Below, one piece after another: positions 27,119 to 35,046 of a stretch of DNA of 64,000 nt; the first letter of the stretch is position 1; every line of letters begins with the position of its first letter. A program made the position numbers and the translations under genes. Source of the stretch: Gillisia marina (GTDB lineage: Bacteria; Bacteroidota; Bacteroidia; Flavobacteriales; Flavobacteriaceae). Below the pieces are notes generated by a model. The model had not been told where the DNA came from. It was given only the letters and a program-made list of their open reading frames with translations, and made no database searches. Location: NCBI RefSeq assembly GCF_000258765.1, contig NZ_AJLT01000019.1, positions 172,965 to 236,964 of the forward strand. The letters run 5' to 3'.

Positions 27119-27535
27119 CTAGAAATTAAAAGGCATCTTATATTTCACTTCAATTTTTTTACCCCCTCTATGTCCAGGCTTCATTACAGGAAATAATTTT
27201 GTGATTCGCACAGCCTCTTGATTTACCAATTTTTGTGGACCTTCTGCAGAAACTTTACAAACCTTTCCATTTTCATCTATATAAAATGTGATCACAGATC
27301 TCCCTCGAACAATCTGCCCATTAGCATCTTTAGGATATTTAAAATTCGATTTAATATGTTTTGCAAGTTGCTTATTAAAGCAATCATCATCAGAAAGTTC
27401 ACTTTTCTCACAGCCAGGCCATACGGGACCGACCTCTTTCATAGTGATGGTGTTTCCCTTAACAGTAACTCCTTCCTGAGCTTGAGAACTCGCAGTAAGA
27501 ATAAAAAAAGCAGCAATAAAAAGTACATTTTTCAT
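27119..27535 (-). CDS. Exported protein with TonB C-terminal-like domain
   Basis: A 138-residue secreted protein: signal peptide MKNVLFIAAFFILTASSQAQ, then a TonB-C-like domain with KYPKDANGQIVRGRSVITFYIDENGKVCKV and ITKLFPVMKPGHRGGKKIEVKYKMPFNF. It lacks the N-terminal membrane anchor and proline spacer of a true TonB. Two Cys (GCEKSELSDDDC) may form a disulfide. ATG 27535 is chosen for the signal peptide; an earlier frame start exists nine codons upstream. Confidence 0.8.
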   Translation of the reverse strand: MKNVLFIAAFFILTASSQAQEGVTVKGNTITMKEVGPVWPGCEKSELSDDDCFNKQLAKHIKSNFKYPKDANGQIVRGRSVITFYIDENGKVCKVSAEGPQKLVNQEAVRITKLFPVMKPGHRGGKKIEVKYKMPFNF

Positions 27536-27607
27536 AAGTAGGTTTTTTAAATTCGAAGGCAACTATTTTTTTTGAGTAGACCTCTAATAATTAATCCTCG
27601 ACGAGGC

Positions 27608-28432
27608 TTAAACCGCAACTTTTCCTTTAATGTGTGGATGCGGATCGTAATTTTCAAGACTGAAATCTTCAAACTTGAAATCAAAAATATCTGTCACTTC
27701 CGGGTTGATCCTAATTTGGGGTAAGGCTCTGAGATCCCTGCTTAACTGAAGTTCCAGTTGCTCGATATGGTTATTATAAATATGAGCGTCTCCAAAGGTA
27801 TGAATAAAATCTCCGGCTTCGTACCCACATACTTGCGCAACCATCATTGTAAATAACGCGTAGGAAGCAATATTAAAAGGCACACCCAGAAAGATATCTG
27901 CGCTACGTTGATAAAGCTGACAGGACAATTTCCCATCGGCTACATAAAACTGAAAAAATGCGTGACATGGTGGTAAAGCAGCTTTCCCTTTTGCCACATT
28001 TTCTGAAAATGACTTAGAAGTATCTGGTAATACCGAAGGATTCCAAGCAGAAACCAACATTCTTCTGCTATTCGGGTTATTCTTTAAAGTTGTTATTAAT
28101 TCCTTGATCTGGTCTATTTCTTCACTGTTCCAGTTTCTCCATTGGTGCCCATAAACAGGACCCAAATCTCCATTTTCATCGGCCCAATCATTCCAGATTT
28201 TCACACCATTTTCTTGAAGATATTCAATATTTGTATCTCCATTTAAAAACCAAAGGAGCTCATAAATTATAGATTTAAGGTGTAGTTTTTTGGTGGTAAC
28301 CATTGGGAAGCCTTCACTTAGATCGAAGCGCATCTGATACCCAAAAACACTTTTTGTACCTGTGCCGGTTCTATCTCCTTTTTGAGTTCCGTTTTCTAAA
28401 ACGTGTTTTACAAGATCATGGTATTGTTTCAT
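27608..28432 (-). CDS. thyA: Thymidylate synthase
   Basis: A 274-residue enzyme making dTMP from dUMP and methylene-tetrahydrofolate. [11 protein letters not shown] at the start, catalytic Cys in [12 protein letters not shown] (near residue 156), and [22 protein letters not shown] binding dUMP. Its product dihydrofolate is recycled by folA 5 kb away on the same strand. Confidence 0.96.
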   Translation of the reverse strand: MKQYHDLVKHVLENGTQKGDRTGTGTKSVFGYQMRFDLSEGFPMVTTKKLHLKSIIYELLWFLNGDTNIEYLQENGVKIWNDWADENGDLGPVYGHQWRNWNSEEIDQIKELITTLKNNPNSRRMLVSAWNPSVLPDTSKSFSENVAKGKAALPPCHAFFQFYVADGKLSCQLYQRSADIFLGVPFNIASYALFTMMVAQVCGYEAGDFIHTFGDAHIYNNHIEQLELQLSRDLRALPQIRINPEVTDIFDFKFEDFSLENYDPHPHIKGKVAV

Positions 28433-28530
28433 GCTGAGCTCTTTCTAAAATACTGTACTATATATTTTCTAAAAATAAGAAAACAGCTAAAAACAACTGC
28501 TGAAATATTCAAGAGATTTCAAATTTCTAT

Positions 28531-29517
28531 CTAGCATTTTTCTTCATCATCCAAATACTTCACCGCACAACGATCTGCATGATGAGCTCTTCGTTCTCCC
28601 ATGGGTCTTTCCTGACCCACAGTAGTATCGTATTGGGTTTGATGCTCCATTTCAGAGTTTATTTCAGCGCCCATCAGAACAATAAAAGCAGTTAAAAAGA
28701 GCCATAACATTAAAATAGCCACCGCAGCGAAACTTCCGTAGAGATCGTCGTAACTACCAAAATTGCTCACATACCAAGAAAACAGCATAGAGCCTGCAAG
28801 CCAAAGCAAGGTTCCCAGAAGTGCACCCCAAATTACCCAGGGCAGTTTAGGACTACGACGATTAGGTGCAAATTTATATACCATACTAAGAGTGAGCACT
28901 AGAATAACCCCCAGCAAAACCCAGCGGAACCAAGTTAAAACATGTTCTATTTGTGGTGCAAGGCCAATATTTTTAATAAGCAAAGGAAAAAATATCACGA
29001 TCAACAAACTAATAAGTCCAATGACAACGCCACCCAAGGTAAAAAGTAGGGTTAATAAGTTCTTTTTGATAATACCCCGAGTATCAATTTCATCGTACGC
29101 AATATTTACACCCTCAAAAAGAGCACTTGTTCCTTTATTGGCACTCCAGATACTCACCAGTACACTTATTGCCAATCCCCATCCTATTTCCTTCTTAGAC
29201 TTCTCGATAATAGGCTCTAAAAAATCCTTTATCATTTGATAAGACTGCTCCGGCAAAATGAGGCTTAATTTTGAGATTTGTTCTCGAATTTGATCTGGCT
29301 CAAGCACGAGGCTATAAACTGAAATTGCCGCTATTATGGTAGGAAAAACAGAAAGAAAGAAATAAAACGCAACCCCTGCAGCAACGATCTGGACATTATC
29401 GGCTTTCATTTCATGAAAACTACGTTTGCTAATATCTATCCATCCAGCTAAAGGAATCTGGTGAGGCCATTTAGAATCTTCACCACGATATTTTCTTATT
29501 TTTTTCGATTGACTCAT
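28531..29517 (-). CDS. YihY/BrkB-family inner membrane protein
   Basis: A 328-residue membrane protein with about six helices: AAGVAFYFFLSVFPTIIAAISVYSL, ISVLVSIWSANKGTSALFEG and AAVAILMLWLFLTAFIVLMGAEINSEMEHQ are the hallmark stretches of the family once called ribonuclease BN. Function unknown. The C-terminal tail MGERRAHHADRCAVKYLDDEEKC is soluble, His/Cys-containing. 98 bases upstream of thyA. Confidence 0.88.
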   Translation of the reverse strand: MSQSKKIRKYRGEDSKWPHQIPLAGWIDISKRSFHEMKADNVQIVAAGVAFYFFLSVFPTIIAAISVYSLVLEPDQIREQISKLSLILPEQSYQMIKDFLEPIIEKSKKEIGWGLAISVLVSIWSANKGTSALFEGVNIAYDEIDTRGIIKKNLLTLLFTLGGVVIGLISLLIVIFFPLLIKNIGLAPQIEHVLTWFRWVLLGVILVLTLSMVYKFAPNRRSPKLPWVIWGALLGTLLWLAGSMLFSWYVSNFGSYDDLYGSFAAVAILMLWLFLTAFIVLMGAEINSEMEHQTQYDTTVGQERPMGERRAHHADRCAVKYLDDEEKC

Positions 29518-29625
29518 TCTAATAAGATAAATATTTCAGTAGTAAAATATTGTAAAATGTAGACTTAAATTATTTAGAATCTTCGAAGAATGCCAAAAAA
29601 TTTACTAGCTATTAACTAAAAACTG

Positions 29626-31335
29626 TTATCCGATGATCATCCCGGCGATGGTAGCCGATAATAGCGAAGCGATAGTTCCACCCAATAAGGCTTTCATACC
29701 AAATTCCGATAATACTTTGCGCTGTCCCGGTGCTAAAGAACCAATTCCTCCAATTTGGATTCCAATGGATGCAAAATTTGCAAATCCACAAAGCATATAA
29801 GTCGCCATAATTACAGATTTCTCGTAATTAAGACTTAGTGCATTCATAGGGTTTTTGAGATCTGCTAATTGGATATAACCTACAAATTCACTGGCCGCAA
29901 GTTTAATTCCCAGCAATTGCCCCATCAGCATCATATCTTCCTTTGCAACTCCAATAAGCCACATTAAGGGCGCGAATAAAGTCCCTAATATAGATTCCAG
30001 AGAGAATTTATCGTAAGGCGTATAATCTGCCATTAAGCTATTTAATGAAGTAATTCCACCAATCCAGCCTAACAAATAGTTGATCATGGCAATAAAGGCG
30101 ATAAACACCAACAACATTGCTGCAACATTCGCAGCAAGTTTTAAACCTTCAGTAGTTCCATTCGCGATGGCGTCTAAAATGTTCGAACCAATTTTTTCTG
30201 AAGAAACTTCAACATTTGTATTAATTGCTTCTACTTGAGGGTATAATATTTTTGAAATAACGATCGCTCCCGGTGCCGCCATTACAGAAGCTGCCAAGAG
30301 GTGTTTTGCGAATTGTAATCTGAGCTCGGGATCGTCACCCCCAAGAAATCCTATATAGGCTGCCAATACTCCACCGGCAACTGTAGCCATACCACCAATC
30401 ATCACTAGCAACATTTCAGAACGGTTCATTCGTTCTAAATATGCTTTTATCATTAAGGGAGCTTCGGTTTGTCCTAAAAAGATATTTCCGGCAACACTTA
30501 AACTCTCTGCTCCGGAAATCCCCATGATCTTGGTTAAAACCTTTGCCATTCCTTTTACCACAATCTGGATGATTCCAAGATAAAATAATACTGAAGTTAA
30601 TGCCGAAAAGAAGATAATCGTTGGAAGTACTTGGAATAGAAATATAAATCCGAAGCTTTCTACATTCATCATTCCTCCAAGAAGAAATTCACTTCCTGCT
30701 CTTGTAAAATCAAGAATCAAAACGAATATCTTTCCTACAAATTCAAAAACATTTTTAACTACTGTTATTTTTAAAACTCCAATGGCTAGTAAAAGTTGAG
30801 CGCCCAATCCAATAAGAACAGTCTTCCAGTTAATAGATTTTCTACTGCTACTAAATATAAAAGCAATGAGTAGTAACGAAACCATTCCTAAAACACCTCT
30901 GGAAATACTGTTGAAAGTGATTCCGCCACTAGGAATCATCTGTTTATCGGTGTTTACAGGGATAACCTCTTCTATTAATAAAGGCGTTTCGCTAAATGTA
31001 TAAGTGTTTGAATTATCTGATAACTGAAGGGATTCTTCGGTTAATTCTGATATTTTGAATTTTTTTATAGAATCTCCTGTAGGTTGATTATAAAAGAATA
31101 CCAATAGGTTCTTCTGATATAGATAATCTCCTTGCGCTTTTATCTCTGATCCTTCTTCATCACTAATTGTAAAACTCCCATTATCTAGGGTCATTTTATC
31201 TTCAGAAGAGAATCCAGAAAGGGTTTGAGTAGTATCGTTTGCAGACTGAAAAGTCCAGGATTTTGATATTGTTTGGGAATGAGCGGTAATAATTCCGAAT
31301 AAAACAAAGAACAGGCAACACCAGTATTTCTTCAT
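29626..31335 (-). CDS. NupC/CNT-family nucleoside transporter with extracytoplasmic N-domain
   Basis: A 569-residue concentrative nucleoside transporter. The CNT core occupies about residues 145-569 with GNIFLGQTEAPLMIKAYLERM, GGMATVAGGVLAAYIG and MLCGFANFASIGIQIGGIGSLAPGQR. Ahead of it is a Sec signal peptide (1-20) and about 120 beta-rich residues (SKSWTFQSANDTTQTLSGFS...), a lipocalin-like secreted domain not found in E. coli NupC. Ten bases after the bifunctional nuclease gene, so co-transcribed. Likely salvage of nucleosides alongside thyA and the deoxynucleoside kinases. Confidence 0.9.
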   Translation of the reverse strand: MKKYWCCLFFVLFGIITAHSQTISKSWTFQSANDTTQTLSGFSSEDKMTLDNGSFTISDEEGSEIKAQGDYLYQKNLLVFFYNQPTGDSIKKFKISELTEESLQLSDNSNTYTFSETPLLIEEVIPVNTDKQMIPSGGITFNSISRGVLGMVSLLLIAFIFSSSRKSINWKTVLIGLGAQLLLAIGVLKITVVKNVFEFVGKIFVLILDFTRAGSEFLLGGMMNVESFGFIFLFQVLPTIIFFSALTSVLFYLGIIQIVVKGMAKVLTKIMGISGAESLSVAGNIFLGQTEAPLMIKAYLERMNRSEMLLVMIGGMATVAGGVLAAYIGFLGGDDPELRLQFAKHLLAASVMAAPGAIVISKILYPQVEAINTNVEVSSEKIGSNILDAIANGTTEGLKLAANVAAMLLVFIAFIAMINYLLGWIGGITSLNSLMADYTPYDKFSLESILGTLFAPLMWLIGVAKEDMMLMGQLLGIKLAASEFVGYIQLADLKNPMNALSLNYEKSVIMATYMLCGFANFASIGIQIGGIGSLAPGQRKVLSEFGMKALLGGTIASLLSATIAGMIIG

Positions 31336-31345
31336 AAATAACTAC

Positions 31346-31961
31346 TTATTTTCTTTTGGAAATCTCGTCTCTAATTCTGGCTGCCTTTTCATAATCTTCA
31401 TTCTTAACTGCTTGAGCGAGTAGATCTTCAAGTTCTTTTAAGGACATTTTTTTTATAATCTGCCCCTTCAGGTTCAACATTTTCTGCAAGTATATCGTCT
31501 ACCTGCGCTTGTTCTTTGGCCGTAGAAGGAGTTAAAGATCCAGATTCCCCTTTCAAAAATATCCCGGCTTTATCTAAGATGTTTTTATAAGTAAAAATAG
31601 GAGCATTAAATCGTAGTGCCAATGCAATAGCATCACTGGTTCTGGCATCTATCACCTCTTCAACTTTATCTCTTTCGCAAATTAAACTGGAATAAAACAC
31701 ACCATCCACGAGTTTATGAATGATCACTTGTTTAATAGTGATTGCATATCTGTCGCAAAAATTCTTAAAAAGATCGTGAGTGAGAGGGCGCGGAGGTTTA
31801 ATTTCCTTTTCTAGCGCTATGGCTATAGACTGTGCCTCAAAGGCTCCAATAACGATTGGGAGTTTTCGATCCCCGTCTACTTCACTTAAAATAAGTGCGT
31901 AGGCGCCGTTTTGGGTTTGACTATAAGATATTCCTTTTATATTAAGGCGTATTAGGCTCAT
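31346..31961 (-). pseudogene. Bifunctional nuclease (DUF151) with UVR motif, frameshifted
   Basis: DUF151 domain at residues about 1-130 (LILSEVDGDRKLPIVIGAFEAQSIAIALE, ARTSDAIALALRFNAPIF), then a linker. The frame ends at 31428 after NVLKRT. Removing one base from the T8 run at 31447-31454 joins it to MSLKELEDLLAQAVKNEDYEKAARIRDEISKRK, a textbook UVR helical hairpin, ending at 31346-31348 for about 204 residues. The DUF151-UVR arrangement is usual in Bacteroidota. The domain truncation is therefore probably an artefact. Upstream of nupC and downstream of etfA. Confidence 0.85.
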
Positions 31962-31973
31962 ATACCAATAATT

Positions 31974-32019
31974 AAAAAAGGCTTTCTAAATAAGGACAAA
32001 ATACCAGATTTAGAAAGCC
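31974..32019 (-). terminator. Terminator between etfA and the nuclease gene
   Basis: On the minus strand GGCTTTCTAAAT and ATTTAGAAAGCC arms (31980-31991, 32008-32019) followed by six T. It separates the etfBA transcript from the nuclease-nupC unit. Confidence 0.85.
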
Positions 32020-32045
32020 CTTTCAATGCTCGCAAGTTAAAAAAA

Positions 32046-33014
32046 TTATGCGTTTTTAGCCTTAAATTCTTTTAGTTTTTCATTTAGTTTCGGCACAATT
32101 TCGAAGGCATCACCAACAACTCCATAATCCGCTGCCTTAAAGAACGGCGCTTCCGCATCATTATTAATAACAACTTTTACTTTAGAAGAGTTAATCCCTG
32201 CCAAATGTTGGATAGCGCCGGAAATTCCAATTGCTATATATAAGTTTGATGCAACAGGCTTTCCTGTTTGTCCAACGTGCTCACTATGAGGTCTCCAACC
32301 CATATCACTCACCGGCTTAGAACATGCTGTTGCTGCACCTAAAGTTTCGGCAAGATCTTCAATCATCCCCCAGTTTTCCGGACCTTTAAGTCCTCGACCA
32401 CCGGAAACAACAATCTCTGCATCTGCAATTGTCACTTTATCTTTTGCCTTATCTACACTAACAACATTTACTGAAAAATCTTCTTCAGATAAATTTGGAG
32501 AAAAATCTTCAGCGGTTGCTGCACCTTGAGCTTCTTTTAAACCGAAGGCATTTTTGGAGATTCCAACAACTTTTATATCTGTTGAAATATTTGTGAAGCT
32601 GAAAGCTTTATTTGTAAAAGCTGTTCTTTTAACCACAAATGAGGTAGCACTTTCCGGAAGAGAAACTACGTTTGAAGCGTAGCCGGCATTTAAATGTACT
32701 GCTAAAAGTGGCGCTAAATATTTACTATTTGCACTTTGGCTTAAAACTACCACCTTAGTACCTTCTTTATCTGCCGCTTGCTTTAAAGCATCAGCATAAG
32801 CTTCCGCATTAAAATCTTTTAATTTTGAATTATTGATCTTCAAAACCTTGTCTACTCCATAAGTTCCAAGTTCTGAAACGTCTTCAGCATTAAATGTAGC
32901 AGCTGTAACAGTAGTGCCAAGCATGTTAGCAACGCCTTTTGCATAGGAAGCTACTTCTAAAGATGCTTTTTTAAACTTTCCTTCTTCTGATTCTATATAA
33001 ACTAAAACTGACAT
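32046..33014 (-). CDS. etfA: Electron transfer flavoprotein alpha subunit
   Basis: A 322-residue FAD-binding subunit. The C-terminal FAD domain is clear: VSGGRGLKGPENW, GAATACSKPVSDMGW, EHVGQTGKPVASNLYIAIGISGAIQHLAG and INNDAEAPFFKAADYGVVGD. It accepts electrons from acyl-CoA dehydrogenases together with EtfB and passes them to the quinone pool. 75 bases after etfB on the same strand; own terminator follows. Confidence 0.95.
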   Translation of the reverse strand: MSVLVYIESEEGKFKKASLEVASYAKGVANMLGTTVTAATFNAEDVSELGTYGVDKVLKINNSKLKDFNAEAYADALKQAADKEGTKVVVLSQSANSKYLAPLLAVHLNAGYASNVVSLPESATSFVVKRTAFTNKAFSFTNISTDIKVVGISKNAFGLKEAQGAATAEDFSPNLSEEDFSVNVVSVDKAKDKVTIADAEIVVSGGRGLKGPENWGMIEDLAETLGAATACSKPVSDMGWRPHSEHVGQTGKPVASNLYIAIGISGAIQHLAGINSSKVKVVINNDAEAPFFKAADYGVVGDAFEIVPKLNEKLKEFKAKNA

Positions 33015-33089
33015 GTTTTTTATTTTTATTTGATGTGGATATTAAATTCTTTACTTCTTTCCGGCTCTCTTAAAGCCTTCAACAAGTAA

Positions 33090-33836
33090 TTAGATCACCT
33101 TAGCCTCTGTATGAAGCAATTGTATCAACTCATCTAAATTATCCGGATCTACTAATTTTACAGCACCTTTAGGAGCAGGTTTTTCGAATTTCTCTGCTGT
33201 TGTTTGTGCAGTAGCTTCTACCGGCTCTACAACATTTAAAGGTTTTTTTCTGGCCATCATGATTCCTCTCATATTAGGAATTCTAAGATCACTTTCTTCA
33301 ACCAAACCTTTTTGACCACCAATTACCAAAGGTAATTTAGCACTCACAGTTTCTTTTCCACCATCTATTTCCCTAACCGCTTTAGCTTCGGCTCCATCAA
33401 CTTCAAGTCCTATACAAGTATTTACGAAGTTAGCATTCAATAAAGCAGCTAACATCCCGGGAACCATTCCTCCATTATAGTCTATAGACTCACGTCCCGC
33501 AATAATAAGATCGTATCCACCTTCTTTTGCAACATTTGCCAATTGTTTAGCAACCTGGAAACCATCTGTAGCTTGAGTGTTTACTCTAATTGCATTATCG
33601 GCACCAATTGCCAAAGCTTTACGTAAGGTTGGTTCAGTTTCAGCACCTCCAACATTTACAACATCTACGGAAGCTCCTTGTTTTTCTTTAAACCACATAG
33701 CACGGGTAAGACCAAATTCATCATTCGGATTAATTACAAATTGCACTCCATTGGTATCAAATTGAGTATTATTATCTGTAAAGTTAATCTTCGAAGTAGT
33801 GTCTGGTACGTGACTTATACACACTAATATTTTCAT
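33090..33836 (-). CDS. etfB: Electron transfer flavoprotein beta subunit
   Basis: A 248-residue AMP-binding subunit. MKILVCISHVPDTTSKINF, VINPNDEFGLTRAM, DLIIAGRESIDYNGGMVPGMLA and the recognition region RIPNMRGIMMARKKPL fit the family; ordinary length. First gene of etfBA, divergent from pdhB across a 173-base intergenic region. Confidence 0.95.
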   Translation of the reverse strand: MKILVCISHVPDTTSKINFTDNNTQFDTNGVQFVINPNDEFGLTRAMWFKEKQGASVDVVNVGGAETEPTLRKALAIGADNAIRVNTQATDGFQVAKQLANVAKEGGYDLIIAGRESIDYNGGMVPGMLAALLNANFVNTCIGLEVDGAEAKAVREIDGGKETVSAKLPLVIGGQKGLVEESDLRIPNMRGIMMARKKPLNVVEPVEATAQTTAEKFEKPAPKGAVKLVDPDNLDELIQLLHTEAKVI

Positions 33837-33962
33837 CTATATTTTCTTTTTAAATGATTTTTTTTTCGTGGACACGAAGATAGGTAAATTTCTATAGATT
33901 TTACTATGCGTGCATAATAAATTTTTTAGCAGTAAGATGCGCCATAAACTTTTGTGAATTAC

Positions 33963-33970
33963 TATTTTTG
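33963..33970 (+). promoter_or_regulatory. TAnnTTTG -7 element for pdhB
   Basis: TATTTTTG matches the Bacteroidota -7 box and lies 39 bases before the pdhB start. A TTG at 33952-33954 is too close to serve as -33 element, so only half of the consensus is present. Confidence 0.35.
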
Positions 33971-34009
33971 CTTTTTAAAGCGATACATTTAACAGTATAG
34001 ACATAAAGA

Positions 34010-34987
34010 ATGAAAACAATTCAATTCAGAGAAGCTATTCAGCAAGCCATGAGCGAGGAGATGCGCTTAGACGATACTATTTATTTGATGGGTGAAGAAG
34101 TAGCAGAATATAATGGTGCCTACAAAGCATCTAAAGGCATGTTGGATGAATTTGGGCCAGATCGAGTAATAGATACACCGATCTCTGAACTTGGATTCTC
34201 CGGAATTGGAATTGGAAGCGCTATGAATGGAAATAGACCTATTATAGAGTTCATGACCTTTAACTTCTCTTTGGTTGGAATCGATCAAATTATTAACAAT
34301 GCAGCAAAAATGCGCCAGATGAGTGGTGGGCAATTTAATATTCCTATTGTTTTTAGAGGACCTACTGGTTCTGCTGGACAATTGGCAGCAACCCACTCTC
34401 AAGCTTTTGAAAGCTGGTACGCAAATTGCCCAGGATTAAAAGTGATTGTGCCTTCTAATCCTTACGATGCAAAAGGCTTGTTGAAAGCGGCTATTAGAGA
34501 CAACGACCCTGTGATCTTTATGGAAAGTGAGCAAATGTATGGCGATAAAGGAGAAGTACCTGAAGAAGAGTATGTAATTCCAATTGGTGTTGCAGATATT
34601 AAAAGAGAAGGGACAGATGTTACTATTGTATCTTTTGGAAAGATCATTAAAGAGGCCTACAAGGCAGCAGATGAACTTGAAAAAGATGGAATTTCTTGTG
34701 AAATTATAGACTTACGTACCGTAAGACCTATGGATTACGAGGCTATATTTAAATCGGTTAAAAAGACCAATAGATTAGTGATTTTAGAAGAAGCATGGCC
34801 GTTTGGGAATGTTGCTACAGAGATCACCTATCAAGTTCAGGAAAAAGCATTTGACTATCTGGACGCTCCAATTATAAAAATAAATACAGCAGATACTCCA
34901 GCTCCCTATTCTCCAGAATTATTAAAAAACTGGTTACCTAATAGTGAAGATGTTGTTAAAGCTGTGAAAAAGGTGCTTTACAAGTAA
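34010..34987 (+). CDS. pdhB: Pyruvate dehydrogenase E1 component, beta subunit
   Basis: A 325-residue transketolase-type beta subunit of the alpha2beta2 E1 enzyme, forming acetyl-CoA with lipoyl E2. TIYLMGEEVAEYNGAYKASKGM holds the cofactor Glu; DTPISELGFSGIGIGSAM, RGPTGSAGQLAATHSQ, PSNPYDAKGLLKAAIRD and the C-terminal ADTPAPYS are typical. The alpha subunit and E2 are not in the window. Ends before a terminator at 35009-35036. Confidence 0.93.
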   Translation: MKTIQFREAIQQAMSEEMRLDDTIYLMGEEVAEYNGAYKASKGMLDEFGPDRVIDTPISELGFSGIGIGSAMNGNRPIIEFMTFNFSLVGIDQIINNAAKMRQMSGGQFNIPIVFRGPTGSAGQLAATHSQAFESWYANCPGLKVIVPSNPYDAKGLLKAAIRDNDPVIFMESEQMYGDKGEVPEEEYVIPIGVADIKREGTDVTIVSFGKIIKEAYKAADELEKDGISCEIIDLRTVRPMDYEAIFKSVKKTNRLVILEEAWPFGNVATEITYQVQEKAFDYLDAPIIKINTADTPAPYSPELLKNWLPNSEDVVKAVKKVLYK

Positions 34988-35008
34988 TCTTATAGACATA
35001 TCTTTGCG

Positions 35009-35036
35009 GCTCCATCTTTTTAGATGGAGCTTTTTT
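35009..35036 (+). terminator. Terminator after pdhB
   Basis: GCTCCATCT / AGATGGAGC stem with a short T-rich loop and T6 tail, 21 bases after the stop. The following gene starts only 11 bases beyond. Confidence 0.85.
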
Positions 35037-35046
35037 GTGCCCAAAT

